Origin: Chloroflexota bacterium | GTDB lineage: Bacteria; Chloroflexota; Dehalococcoidia; Lucifugimonadales; SAR202-VII-2 | Length of the DNA: 64,000 bases | Reading direction: 5' to 3' | Assembly: GCA_003228115.1 (NCBI GenBank) | Contig: QEVV01000003.1 | Coordinates: forward strand, 141,466-205,465 | Shown: positions 9,849 through 18,879 of the stretch, piece after piece | Numbering within the stretch: position 1 is the first letter of the stretch | Layout of the letters: every line of letters starts with the position of its first letter | The notes under the pieces: model-generated | Seen by the model: the letters and a program-made list of their open reading frames with translations, nothing else | Database searches by the model: none | Told to the model about the DNA's origin: nothing | Position numbers and translations under genes: made by a program

Positions 9849-9900
9849 ACATTGCTCCGAGGTAGGGGAAATGAAAACTCACTGTGTCAAACAGCACGAT

Positions 9901-9966
9901 CCGTGTCAACCGAGACCGTTTCAATCGGACGAAACAGGAGAGGGCGGGTCACCGACCCGCCCCTAC
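9901..9966. repeat. Intergenic repeat copy 1 ending in GC-rich inverted repeat
   Basis: ccgtgtc...gaccg...GGGCGGGTCaccGACCCGCCCctac; partner copy at 10021-10085. Confidence 0.65.
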
Positions 9967-10020
9967 AGGGTATTGGTTCGCAAATCGAAGTTGATCGGCT
10001 TCCAGAGGTTTCGGTAGGGG

Positions 10021-10085
10021 CCGTGTCTCAGACCGGCCCGCTCCAGGCGGAGGTTAACGGGGCGGGTCACCAACCCGCCCCTACC
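10021..10085. repeat. Intergenic repeat copy 2 ending in GC-rich inverted repeat
   Basis: ccgtgtc...gaccg...GGGCGGGTcaccaACCCGCCCctac, direct repeat of 9901-9966. Confidence 0.65.
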
Positions 10086-10092
10086 ATAGCCC

Positions 10093-10620
10093 TTAGGGGG
10101 CTTGGTCTAGCAGGTAGAGAGCGGCAATACTTTTTGAATCCTTGATCTGACCGGATCTGACCAATGCCGGCATCTTCGACGCTGGATGTCGCTCTAGTTG
10201 AATGTCTTCATCTTCGTCGCCCTTCATAGGGCTGTGGTGGAGACCTCGGGCCAGGAAGACGTGCATGTACTCCGTTGCATAGCCAGGGACCATCCAGAAG
10301 CTTCCCAGGGGCACGATCTCATCAGCGGCGTAGCCCGTCTCCTCTCGCAGCTCCCGCTGGGCGCAGGTCTCAGGGTCCTCACCGGCGTCAATTCCGCCTG
10401 CGGGGAACTCCAACAGGAACTCCTCTGCCGCTTTCCGGTACTGACGGACCAGCAGCAGGTTACCCTCCTGGTCCACTGGAACGATGGTCACTGCCCCTGA
10501 ATGTTCAACAATCTCCCGGGACGAAGTATTCCCGTCCGGCAGTCGCACGGTGTCAACGCGCACATTGAGGATGCGCCCCTCGTAGACGCGCCGGGTTTCT
10601 AAGGTGGGTTCCTGGTTCAT
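10093..10620 (-). CDS. NUDIX hydrolase, ADP-ribose pyrophosphatase-like
   Basis: EFPAGGIDAGEDPETCAQRELREETGYAADEIVPLG matches Nudix box GX5EX7REUXEEXGU. Confidence 0.92.
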   Translation of the reverse strand: MNQEPTLETRRVYEGRILNVRVDTVRLPDGNTSSREIVEHSGAVTIVPVDQEGNLLLVRQYRKAAEEFLLEFPAGGIDAGEDPETCAQRELREETGYAADEIVPLGSFWMVPGYATEYMHVFLARGLHHSPMKGDEDEDIQLERHPASKMPALVRSGQIKDSKSIAALYLLDQAP

Positions 10621-10796
10621 TCGACGATCTCCGCGTAGGACTCCGCGGGCTCCATGAAGTCCGTAGGAGATTGGATGGTGACGGGCCGGTTATGGCTGAG
10701 CACTTGGTAGTCAAAAGACACGGACGTGTCGCCCGGTTGAATGTCCTTCGGAGCTCCCGCTATTCCCGCATGGTTGTGCGACGCTGGTACTCCTCC
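10617..10796 (-). pseudogene. Candidate gene remnant: open frame resembling a lipoprotein/secreted-protein C-terminus without a recognisable start
   Basis: Reverse frame reads ...IAGAPKDIQPGDTSVSFDYQVLSHNRPVTIQSPTDFMEPAESYAEIVE*, its TGA overlapping the NUDIX ATG (ATGA); no upstream ATG in frame. Confidence 0.35.
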
Positions 10797-10820
10797 TCAT
10801 CAACCGGCTGTGCGCCCCTC

Positions 10821-11687
10821 CTAAGACATCTGGTTGCCGGCATCCAAGCCAAGGCGCTCACGGACTGTGCTGTAAAAGAACTCAGGCGGGTGGAACCGGA
10901 GGAACTTCGCTCGGTGCTCGCTCCTACGGATGCGCACCAAGTCACCATCTTGGAGGTCTAGGTCCACATAGCCGTCGACACTGAGGACTGCCTGGTAGTC
11001 AGTGTGAACGGTGAGTTCAATAACGCAGGTAGCCGGGATAACCAGCGAGCCCGAGAAGCTGATGTGAGGGGCCACGGCCGTCACAACAAGATCAGAGGTT
11101 GAGGGGTGCAAAATGGGGCCACCCGCCGAAAAAGCGTAGCCGGTACTCCCTGTTGCGGTCGCTACGATCACAGCATCTGCCGTGTACCGCGTGAGCCGCA
11201 CGCCGTCGATGCTGACCTCAACCCTTGCCAGGCGAGGAACAGCACCACGGCCTACCAGAGCGTCGTTCAAAGCATGAAAGGGTTGAGATGCCGATGGAGA
11301 CGAGCGGTCAGGCACCGTTTCGACCGCAAGCATCGTCCGCTCTTCCATCCAAATTTCATCGCTTTCAAGAAGGGTAGGAAAGTTTGAGGCCGCCTGCGCC
11401 GGAGTCAGTTCGGCCATGAACCCCACCCGTCCCATGTTGACGCCCAGCAAAGGGACACCAAAGGGGGCAGCCACTCGAGCCGTGCTTAGAATGGTGCCGT
11501 CCCCGCCAACAGTTACAACGAGGTGGGTGCCCTCCACCTGGGCCTTCTTGGCCTCCAGTTCCGCCACGGCGCATATCCAGGTATTCCGGGCATTCCCGAG
11601 TTGTTCGGCAATACTACGAGCGAGCTCCCCGGCCTTACCAACGCGCCCGTTGTAGACGATACCGACGGTTCCGTAGGAAATGGGCAT
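10821..11687 (-). CDS. nadK: NAD kinase
   Basis: VTVGGDGTILSTARVAAPFGVPLLGVNMGRVGFMAEL and ATGSTGYAFSAGGPI. Confidence 0.93.
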   Translation of the reverse strand: MPISYGTVGIVYNGRVGKAGELARSIAEQLGNARNTWICAVAELEAKKAQVEGTHLVVTVGGDGTILSTARVAAPFGVPLLGVNMGRVGFMAELTPAQAASNFPTLLESDEIWMEERTMLAVETVPDRSSPSASQPFHALNDALVGRGAVPRLARVEVSIDGVRLTRYTADAVIVATATGSTGYAFSAGGPILHPSTSDLVVTAVAPHISFSGSLVIPATCVIELTVHTDYQAVLSVDGYVDLDLQDGDLVRIRRSEHRAKFLRFHPPEFFYSTVRERLGLDAGNQMS

Positions 11688-11771
11688 GACTCGTCCAAGG
11701 ATAGGCGTAGGGAGACATTAAACCACAAAGAGGCGGCTGCGTACGAAGGGGCGCCTGCAAAGAGGCAGGAG

Positions 11772-13271
11772 CTAGCCGCCGACGATGACGCCTACAGCGG
11801 ACTGGGCGACATCCAAGACGTAACCGGGAATGACACCCAGAACGACTATACCAACAGCGCTGATTGCCAAGGCCCCACGCGCCGCCAGAGAGAAAGGCAC
11901 GGTCTCGCGCTCCGTTTCGTTGCCGGTGTACATCACACGGATTACCCGTAGGTAGTAGTAGGCGGAGATCACGCTATTGATTGCCCCAGCCACAACCAGC
12001 CATGCCAAGTCAGCACGAACGGCAGCATTAAAGAGGTAGATCTTGCCGATGAACCCCGCCGTCGGAGGGATTCCAATCAGTGAGATCAAGCTGATGGCAA
12101 GAACGGCGGCCAAAAGCGGCGCCTTGAACCCCATCCCTGCGAAGTCGTCTATTCGCTCGCTCTTGATCTTGTTGGCAATTGCGATGATAGCGAAGAATGC
12201 TGCCAGGTTCGTTGCACCATAGGCCACGAGATAGAACAGCACACCGCCAAGACCGAGGTCGGTCGGCCCGTCGCCTACTCGAGCAGCCACGGCTGCAACG
12301 CCCACCATCAGGTAACCCGCGTGGGCCACCGTGCTATAGGCCAACAGACGCTTAATGTTGGTTTGGGCTATCGCCATCAGGTTACCGACCGTCATCGACA
12401 AGACAGCCAAGACGGCGAAGCCGATGCTCCAGTCCAGGCTAAGTCCACCAAAGGCAAGGTAGAACACACGAATGAGGACAGCGAAAGCTGCTGCCTTGCT
12501 GGCGACGGACAGGTAAGCGGTAATGGGAGTTGGGGAACCCTCATACACGTCCGGAACCCACATTTGGAAGGGGGCCAACGCCATCTTGAAACCAAATCCC
12601 GCAACTATGAGCACCACGCCCAGCAAGAGTGGAGCGGCGCCGAAGGCAATACTCTCCACGGGCTGTTCCTGAATCCGCTCAGCAATAACGGAAAGCTGAG
12701 TGCTTCCCGTGAAGCCGTAGACCAAGACCATTCCGTAGAGCAGAAGCGCTGAACTGACCGCAGCAAGGACGAAGAACTTCATGGCCGCTTCTGTGGAACG
12801 GGCGTCCCGCAGGAAAGCGGACAAGACCACCAAGGGAATGGTGGCTAGTTCCAGAGATACGTAGATCGTGATCAACTCTGTCGTAGATGGCAAGAGCATC
12901 ATGCCAACGGCAGAGAGAAGAATTAGTGCGTAGTACTCACCGCGGTATTTGGCGAAACGGCCCACATAGTCCTGAGACACCAACAACACCAAGCCTACAA
13001 CCGCTATAACCAAGAACTTGAAGAACAGCGAGAAATGGTCGACAGCGAATGTGGTGGCCTGGCCTAGTTCGAGGAAGCGCTGCGAAGTCGCCTCGCCGTC
13101 GATGTCTATCCACAGAGCGATCGAGAATGCGACGGGCACCGCCAGACCAACGATGGCCAAGAACGCCACAACGCCCTTCTGGCGAAAAATCAGGTCAGCC
13201 AGAACCACCAGCACGGCCAACCCGACCATGCTGATTTCTGGCGATAGTAGATAAACGTCGCTAGCCGTCAT
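11772..13271 (-). CDS. nuoN: NADH-quinone oxidoreductase subunit N
   Basis: Multi-TM antiporter-like subunit, KMALAPFQMWVPDVYEGSPTPITAYLSVASKAA. Confidence 0.93.
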   Translation of the reverse strand: MTASDVYLLSPEISMVGLAVLVVLADLIFRQKGVVAFLAIVGLAVPVAFSIALWIDIDGEATSQRFLELGQATTFAVDHFSLFFKFLVIAVVGLVLLVSQDYVGRFAKYRGEYYALILLSAVGMMLLPSTTELITIYVSLELATIPLVVLSAFLRDARSTEAAMKFFVLAAVSSALLLYGMVLVYGFTGSTQLSVIAERIQEQPVESIAFGAAPLLLGVVLIVAGFGFKMALAPFQMWVPDVYEGSPTPITAYLSVASKAAAFAVLIRVFYLAFGGLSLDWSIGFAVLAVLSMTVGNLMAIAQTNIKRLLAYSTVAHAGYLMVGVAAVAARVGDGPTDLGLGGVLFYLVAYGATNLAAFFAIIAIANKIKSERIDDFAGMGFKAPLLAAVLAISLISLIGIPPTAGFIGKIYLFNAAVRADLAWLVVAGAINSVISAYYYLRVIRVMYTGNETERETVPFSLAARGALAISAVGIVVLGVIPGYVLDVAQSAVGVIVGG

Positions 13272-13337
13272 CCTAACTCCGCAGGCTTTTTAAGGGCCTG
13301 ACGATAACTTGTGCTGTTGAACTCAATGCCGGCCATG

Positions 13338-14837
13338 CTATGGCATCCTGAAGTTGATGAGGTTGGGCAAGGCGGTGTCCAACACGTCGGTAATCACGGC
13401 CGGGTACACACCAACCACAACTATCGCAATAATCAACGTTACTATTGGCAACCTCTCCATCCACGATGCGTCCGTGAGGCCCTCTTGGCGGTCTGATGGT
13501 GGACCAAACAGAATCCGCTGAAGGGTCCAGAGAATATACCCGGCTGCCAGAACGACTCCAAAAGCGGCGAAGGCTACCGGCCAGGGGTTCGCCTTGAAGG
13601 CTCCGAGGAAAATCATGATTTCCGCCACGAAACCGCTCAATCCGGGCAGACCGAGAGAGGCAAGCCCTGCGATAACGAAGCTCACCGCGACGAATGGCAC
13701 CCGCACGGCCAGGCCCGTGATATCTGGAATGTGCCGGGTGTGCACCTTCTCGTACACCAAGCCAACCAGGACGAACAAAAGACCGGTTATCGTGCCATGG
13801 GTAAACATCTGGACCGAGGCGCCAGTTATGCCAACGGTGGCGAATCCACCTCCTACAGCGGAGACAGAGGTCACCCCCAGCAAAACAAAGCCCATATGGC
13901 TCACAGAGCTATAGGCCACAAGTCGTTTAAGGTCGGTCTGGCGCATTGTCACGACTGCGCCGTAGAGGATGGAGAAGGCCGCCAGAATAGCCAACGGCGT
14001 TCCATAATCCCTGGCCACGTCCGGGAAAATCGATAGACAGACCCGAAGGATGCCATAGCCACCCATCTTCAGCAGAACTCCGGCAAGCATAACGCTGACC
14101 GCGGTGGGAGCATCCGTGTGGGCGTCAGGCAGCCACGTGTGCACCGGCCATATCGGCAGCTTCACTGCGAACGCCGCAAAGAAGAAGAAGAAGGTGACCG
14201 CCGCAGGCATGATTAGCCGGGAGTAAGGGGTGTCGAATCCCAACTCCTGAGTGATGCGGATCATGTCAAACGTGCCAGTGGCGAAGTAGAGCGCCAGGAT
14301 GGCAACCAACATGAAGGCAGAGCCCAGGAAGGTGAAGGCAACAAACTTCATTGCTGAGTATGTGGGCCTTCCGGTTCCCCACATAGAGATCAGCATGTAC
14401 ATCGGAATCAGTTCGATTTCCCAGAAGATGAAGAACAGGAGGAAGTCCAAAGCCACGAACACGCCCATGACAGCCGTCCAGAGGAGCAGCAGCCACATGA
14501 AGTATTCCTTGACCCGGTGCTCAACCCTCCAAGACACGAATATGGCGCAGGCGCCCAATAGGCCGGTGAGCAACACCATTGGAGCGTTCAGCCCATCAAG
14601 ACCCAAGAAGTACTGTGCGTTGAGGGCAGGGATCCAATCGGAGATCCTGTCCACCAACTGCACGCCGCCTTCTGCTGTGTCATAGGAGGCAAAGGCGACA
14701 ATACTGAGGACAAGTTCAGCCACAGCAACGATGCCAGCGAACACCCGGACTTGCCGCTTCTCCTTAAGGAAGAGCGCTATGATGAGCGCTGCCGCTGCCG
14801 GCAGGAATACCAAGGTGGTTAAGAGACCTACGAACAC
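13338..14837 (-). CDS. nuoM: NADH-quinone oxidoreductase subunit M
   Basis: KLPIWPVHTWLPDAHTDAPTAVSVMLAGVLLKMGGYG. Confidence 0.93.
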   Translation of the reverse strand: MFVGLLTTLVFLPAAAALIIALFLKEKRQVRVFAGIVAVAELVLSIVAFASYDTAEGGVQLVDRISDWIPALNAQYFLGLDGLNAPMVLLTGLLGACAIFVSWRVEHRVKEYFMWLLLLWTAVMGVFVALDFLLFFIFWEIELIPMYMLISMWGTGRPTYSAMKFVAFTFLGSAFMLVAILALYFATGTFDMIRITQELGFDTPYSRLIMPAAVTFFFFFAAFAVKLPIWPVHTWLPDAHTDAPTAVSVMLAGVLLKMGGYGILRVCLSIFPDVARDYGTPLAILAAFSILYGAVVTMRQTDLKRLVAYSSVSHMGFVLLGVTSVSAVGGGFATVGITGASVQMFTHGTITGLLFVLVGLVYEKVHTRHIPDITGLAVRVPFVAVSFVIAGLASLGLPGLSGFVAEIMIFLGAFKANPWPVAFAAFGVVLAAGYILWTLQRILFGPPSDRQEGLTDASWMERLPIVTLIIAIVVVGVYPAVITDVLDTALPNLINFRMP

Positions 14838-14911
14838 CCGGCTATCCTCCTGATACCTTTACGACTGTCATTCTCATTCCACTCGCCGCGAGGGGGATAC
14901 TTCCCCCACCG

Positions 14912-16972
14912 CTAACCCCAGACAATGAACGCTGCCACAATCAAAATGATTCCTGCGGACAACCCCAAGCCATATACCTGAACCTGCCCCGTCTGAGCCT
15001 GAGCCATTGCCCGTCCCAGATTGCGGCTCGTCCAGCCAAACATGTTGACGATGCCATCCACGAAGCGGGAATCGAAGCCGGCTGCGAAGAAAGCCAAGCC
15101 ACGGTAGAATACCCGGTTGACCAGACCGCCTTCGTACAGTTCATCAATGTAGTACTTGCGATAGAGCAACCGGTACAGACCCGGGAAGGCTCCAGCGATC
15201 CGGTCGGTCGAAATTCCCTTAGCCTGGTAAATCCAATAAGAAAGGAGAATTCCCGCCAGGGCCACGATGCTAGCGACGGTGGCCAAGCCAACCTCGATTC
15301 CAGCGGCTTTCTCCTCGAAATGGAGCAGAGGCTCTTGGGCCATCACAAGGTTGTGAGAGAACCAGTGGGCCTGAATGACGCCAAGATCGAAGGGAGGATT
15401 GGCGATGAACCCCGCCACGACCGCAGCCACGGCTAGAAGCGCCATAGGCAGAACCATAGTGACCGGGGACTCGCCAAGGTGGACATGCTCGCCACGCTTT
15501 GACTCCTCGTCGGCCGTTATTGTCACCACTGCGCCGTCTCTCACCACTCCGGCAGAGGCGTCAGCGATCTTCTTTTCAACACCGCCGCGGAATTCACCAT
15601 GGAAAGTTAAGTGAACGACTCTGAAGATGTAGAACGCCGTCATAAAGGCCGCCACAATTCCGAGGCCATAAACGACGAGCCCTACGCCTCCTTGATTAAA
15701 GGCGTGTGCAAGAATCTCATCCTTGCTCCACCACCCTGCGAAGAACGGGAAGCCAGCCAGGCTCAATGAGCCCAGCAGGAAAGTCACATAGGTCCAGGGC
15801 ATATGCTTGCGAAGCCCGCCCATATAGCGCATGTCGAAGGTACCGGCCGCGTGATTCACGCTGCCGGACCCAAGGAAGAGCAACGCCTTGAAGAATGCGT
15901 GAGTGAAGAGATGGAAAATGGCGGCATCGTAGGCGCCCACGCCAAGGGCAAGCATCATGAAGCCCAGCTGGCTGATCGTCGAATAGGCCAGCACTCGCTT
16001 TATGTCGTGCATGACGAGGCCTATGGTTGCCGCACCGAATGCCGTAATGCCTCCGACAAGGGCGACCAGCGTCATGGCAGCGGTCATTCCCGCATGTGGG
16101 TCTGGAGAGAAGACGGGGAAGAACCGAGCCACCAAGAACACGCCCGCTGCCACCATCGTGGCGGCATGGATGAGAGCGCTGACAGGCGTCGGGCCTTCCA
16201 TCGCGTCGGGAAGCCACGTGTGAAGGGGCACCTGCGCCGACTTGCCAATGGCTCCGGCGAAGATGCCGCCAGCCAACCATGCCAGGGCCACCGTGCCTAT
16301 CAGGCCCATTACTGCGGCTTGATGAATGTCGGGGATCTCAAGGGAGTTGAGGCCGGCAGCTGCGAACGTATCTTGATTGAAGAAGAAGTACAGAATAGCC
16401 AGCAGCAAACCAAAGTCGCCTATGCGGGTAACGATGAAGGCCTTCTTGGCAGCGGCAGCGGCTGAGGGCCGCTGGTACCAGAAGCCGATGAGCAGGTAGG
16501 AGCATACCCCCACCAACTCCCAGAAGACGAAGAGTTGAACGATGTTCCTAGCCATCACGAGCCCAATCATGGAAGCGGTAAACAAAGACATGATGGCGAA
16601 GTAGCGGGCATAGCCCGCGTCGTCCTTCATGTAGCCCATGGAATAGATCTGGACCATCAAGCTAACGCTTGTAGCCACGACGAGCATGATGGCCGTCAGG
16701 CTATCCATGTAAATGCCGATCGAGAACGTGAACGCCTCGCCGCCGCCAAGGCTAAACCATTCATGCGCCGCCCAGCCAATGGCTTCTTCATGGCCGAGGA
16801 CGGACTTCAGGGCATAGCTGGAGAGAACCAGCGAGCCTCCAATGGCCAGGATGGCCAGGTAGGCGCTGATCTTAGAAAAGCGATTGAAAAAGGGCCGAAC
16901 AACCAGCCCTATGATGAGGAAGCTGGCTATCGGGAGGAAGAATATAGCCCAGGCAGCGGATTCAGAGATCAT
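14912..16972 (-). CDS. nuoL: NADH-quinone oxidoreductase subunit L
   Basis: FWELVGVCSYLLIGFWYQRPSAA, KSAQVPLHTWLPDAMEGPTPVSALIHAATMV; 686 aa. Confidence 0.94.
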   Translation of the reverse strand: MISESAAWAIFFLPIASFLIIGLVVRPFFNRFSKISAYLAILAIGGSLVLSSYALKSVLGHEEAIGWAAHEWFSLGGGEAFTFSIGIYMDSLTAIMLVVATSVSLMVQIYSMGYMKDDAGYARYFAIMSLFTASMIGLVMARNIVQLFVFWELVGVCSYLLIGFWYQRPSAAAAAKKAFIVTRIGDFGLLLAILYFFFNQDTFAAAGLNSLEIPDIHQAAVMGLIGTVALAWLAGGIFAGAIGKSAQVPLHTWLPDAMEGPTPVSALIHAATMVAAGVFLVARFFPVFSPDPHAGMTAAMTLVALVGGITAFGAATIGLVMHDIKRVLAYSTISQLGFMMLALGVGAYDAAIFHLFTHAFFKALLFLGSGSVNHAAGTFDMRYMGGLRKHMPWTYVTFLLGSLSLAGFPFFAGWWSKDEILAHAFNQGGVGLVVYGLGIVAAFMTAFYIFRVVHLTFHGEFRGGVEKKIADASAGVVRDGAVVTITADEESKRGEHVHLGESPVTMVLPMALLAVAAVVAGFIANPPFDLGVIQAHWFSHNLVMAQEPLLHFEEKAAGIEVGLATVASIVALAGILLSYWIYQAKGISTDRIAGAFPGLYRLLYRKYYIDELYEGGLVNRVFYRGLAFFAAGFDSRFVDGIVNMFGWTSRNLGRAMAQAQTGQVQVYGLGLSAGIILIVAAFIVWG

Positions 16973-16975
16973 CGA

Positions 16976-17170
16976 CTACAGTTTCCTCAAGATTTCGTCT
17001 GCTACATGCTCGCGTCCATGGGGAACCATGACGCGGAAGGGCACCCGTTCACCCCAGTCAAGAATATCGCCCTCGGGAAGAATGCGCGTAGGCAGGCCCT
17101 CGCCTTCCAGGATGTTCTTCCACATCTCGGCGATCATAAGGTTAGGTACTTTTTTGTACTCGGCCCACAT
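16976..17170 (-). CDS. Small DUF2007-like protein within the nuo operon
   Basis: MWAEYKKVPNLMIAEMWKNILEGEGLPTRILPEGDILDWGERVPFRVMVPHGREHVADEILRKL; ORF-track start at 17257 probably too long. Confidence 0.65.
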   Translation of the reverse strand: MWAEYKKVPNLMIAEMWKNILEGEGLPTRILPEGDILDWGERVPFRVMVPHGREHVADEILRKL

Positions 17171-17305
17171 GGCCGTCTCCCTTAAGCAAATTGCGGCGGG
17201 CTTTGACCCTTTGCGCATCTCTCGTTGAGAGCACCTGCCCCTCAACCCCGTCGGCAAGTCTTACGTCGTCTCTCCCACCCACACCGCCCCGAGCGCTTTT
17301 AATAC

Positions 17306-17356
17306 AGGAGGACACCCCCTGTATCCCCCGGCGGGGCTCCGCCCCTGCACCCGGAA
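17306..17356. repeat. REP-like GC-rich palindromic sequence between nuoK and the DUF2007-like gene
   Basis: aggaggacaccccctgtatcccccggcGGGGCtccGCCCCtgcacccgg, noncoding, internal hairpins. Confidence 0.45.
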
Positions 17357-17373
17357 GGAATTCCGCAGGCGCT

Positions 17374-17727
17374 TTAGTACCGCATCTCGCTTAACTCCGT
17401 CACATCCACTGACTTGCGGATGCGATAAGCGGCGATGACGATAGCCAATCCTACAGCGACTTCTGCCGCCGCCACGGTAATGATGAACAGCGCAAATGCC
17501 TGCCCCGTTAGCACCGAGTTCAAGATGATGCCCGTATCGTTGGGGTTGGCCAGGACCACTGCAGGAGCAATATAACGCGACATGCTCACCGCAGCGATGG
17601 TAACCCCGGTGAACATTAGTTCCACCGACATAAGTACGGTAATCATGTTCCGCTTGGACAGGGCCCCATAGAGCCCAATGCAAAACACAATCCCTGATAG
17701 TACGAGGTAGTGTTCTAATCCTGGCAT
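17374..17727 (-). CDS. nuoK: NADH-quinone oxidoreductase subunit K
   Basis: GIVFCIGLYGALSKRNMITVLMSVELMFTGV. Confidence 0.92.
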   Translation of the reverse strand: MPGLEHYLVLSGIVFCIGLYGALSKRNMITVLMSVELMFTGVTIAAVSMSRYIAPAVVLANPNDTGIILNSVLTGQAFALFIITVAAAEVAVGLAIVIAAYRIRKSVDVTELSEMRY

Positions 17728-18240
17728 CTATCGCTCCTTCACCAGGACAATCGCTCCGATGATGGCCGATACGAGCAACACAGCCGATATTTCAATCGCC
17801 AAGGCATAGTCATTAAGAAGAACAGTACCCAGATTGGCAGTGGTGTCGCCGAAAACCTTATGGATGGCGGAACCCGAGGTGAGTTCCGGCAACTTGGTCC
17901 AGTTTGCAGATGCCACAGCATAAACAATCGTGGCCAGCAGCAGGCTGGATACCGTCATTGCAGGCATGCGCAGACGGTTAAAGGGGTTGCCTTCATGAAC
18001 GTCCCGCGTAAGCATCACAGCGAAAATAACAAGAATAGATATCGCCCCTACATAGATGAGAAGTTGGACCACTGCCAAGAACTCAGCCCTCAACAGGATG
18101 AACAACCCAACCACCGTCAGAAATGTGAGGGCCAAGAATAGCGCCGCCTTGAACAGGTCCTTGAGGTGAATAACCATCAAGGATGCCAGGACTACGCCAG
18201 CGGCCACGTTATACCAGACGATGACTTCAAAGGCGGGCAT
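17728..18240 (-). CDS. nuoJ: NADH-quinone oxidoreductase subunit J
   Basis: FLALTFLTVVGLFILLRAEFLAVVQLLIYVGAISILVIFAVMLT. Confidence 0.93.
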   Translation of the reverse strand: MPAFEVIVWYNVAAGVVLASLMVIHLKDLFKAALFLALTFLTVVGLFILLRAEFLAVVQLLIYVGAISILVIFAVMLTRDVHEGNPFNRLRMPAMTVSSLLLATIVYAVASANWTKLPELTSGSAIHKVFGDTTANLGTVLLNDYALAIEISAVLLVSAIIGAIVLVKER

Positions 18241-18879
18241 CTACTCCTCTTCCTCCCCGTATTCTTCATCGTGGCCGGACAATTCGGGAGACTGAGACGG
18301 CGTCTCAAGCGCGCCAGGAGTCTCAAGCTGATACTCATAGGTGGGGCCGGCGGGGCCGTGCATTGTCTGGCCCAGGTAGCGCCGCCCAACCTCTTGCCAC
18401 TCAAGGGACTTGCCCTCAAACGGATCATAGCGGCGCTGCTCCAATTGCGGCCGGAACCACGTTGAGGGATGCTTCTCAGCAGCCTTCAACTCATCAATGG
18501 TAATTACCAGGCTATCCCTGCGGTAGCGGCCACGTTCAAAGCCAGATCCCATGAACAGAGCGTCATAGGGGCATGCCTCGACACAGAAGCCGCAGAACAT
18601 GCATCGTCCGATGTCGATGTCGAAAGTATCAATCTTGTAACTGTCCCCTTCCTGCGGGAACTCCCCGCTGGGACTGGTCTCAATTTTGATAATGCCCAGG
18701 GGGCAGTATTTGGCGCACGAGGCGCAACCAGTGCAGCGCTCTTCGTACCAAACGAACTCCTCACCACGGAAGCGGCTGTGTTGAGGCATTCGTTCTTCAG
18801 GATAGTTGACGGTAACCGGCGTCCTGAAAAGGTTCCGCAACGTGACGCTCATCCCTTTTACGATCCCCATTCCATACAT
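18241..18879 (-). CDS. nuoI: NADH-quinone oxidoreductase subunit I
   Basis: CTGCASCAKYCPLGII and CMFCGFCVEACPYDAL 2x[4Fe-4S]. Confidence 0.94.
   Translation of the reverse strand: MYGMGIVKGMSVTLRNLFRTPVTVNYPEERMPQHSRFRGEEFVWYEERCTGCASCAKYCPLGIIKIETSPSGEFPQEGDSYKIDTFDIDIGRCMFCGFCVEACPYDALFMGSGFERGRYRRDSLVITIDELKAAEKHPSTWFRPQLEQRRYDPFEGKSLEWQEVGRRYLGQTMHGPAGPTYEYQLETPGALETPSQSPELSGHDEEYGEEEE

Noticed and set aside
15803-16465. 220-aa plus-strand ORF
   Set aside because: Antisense shadow of nuoL.
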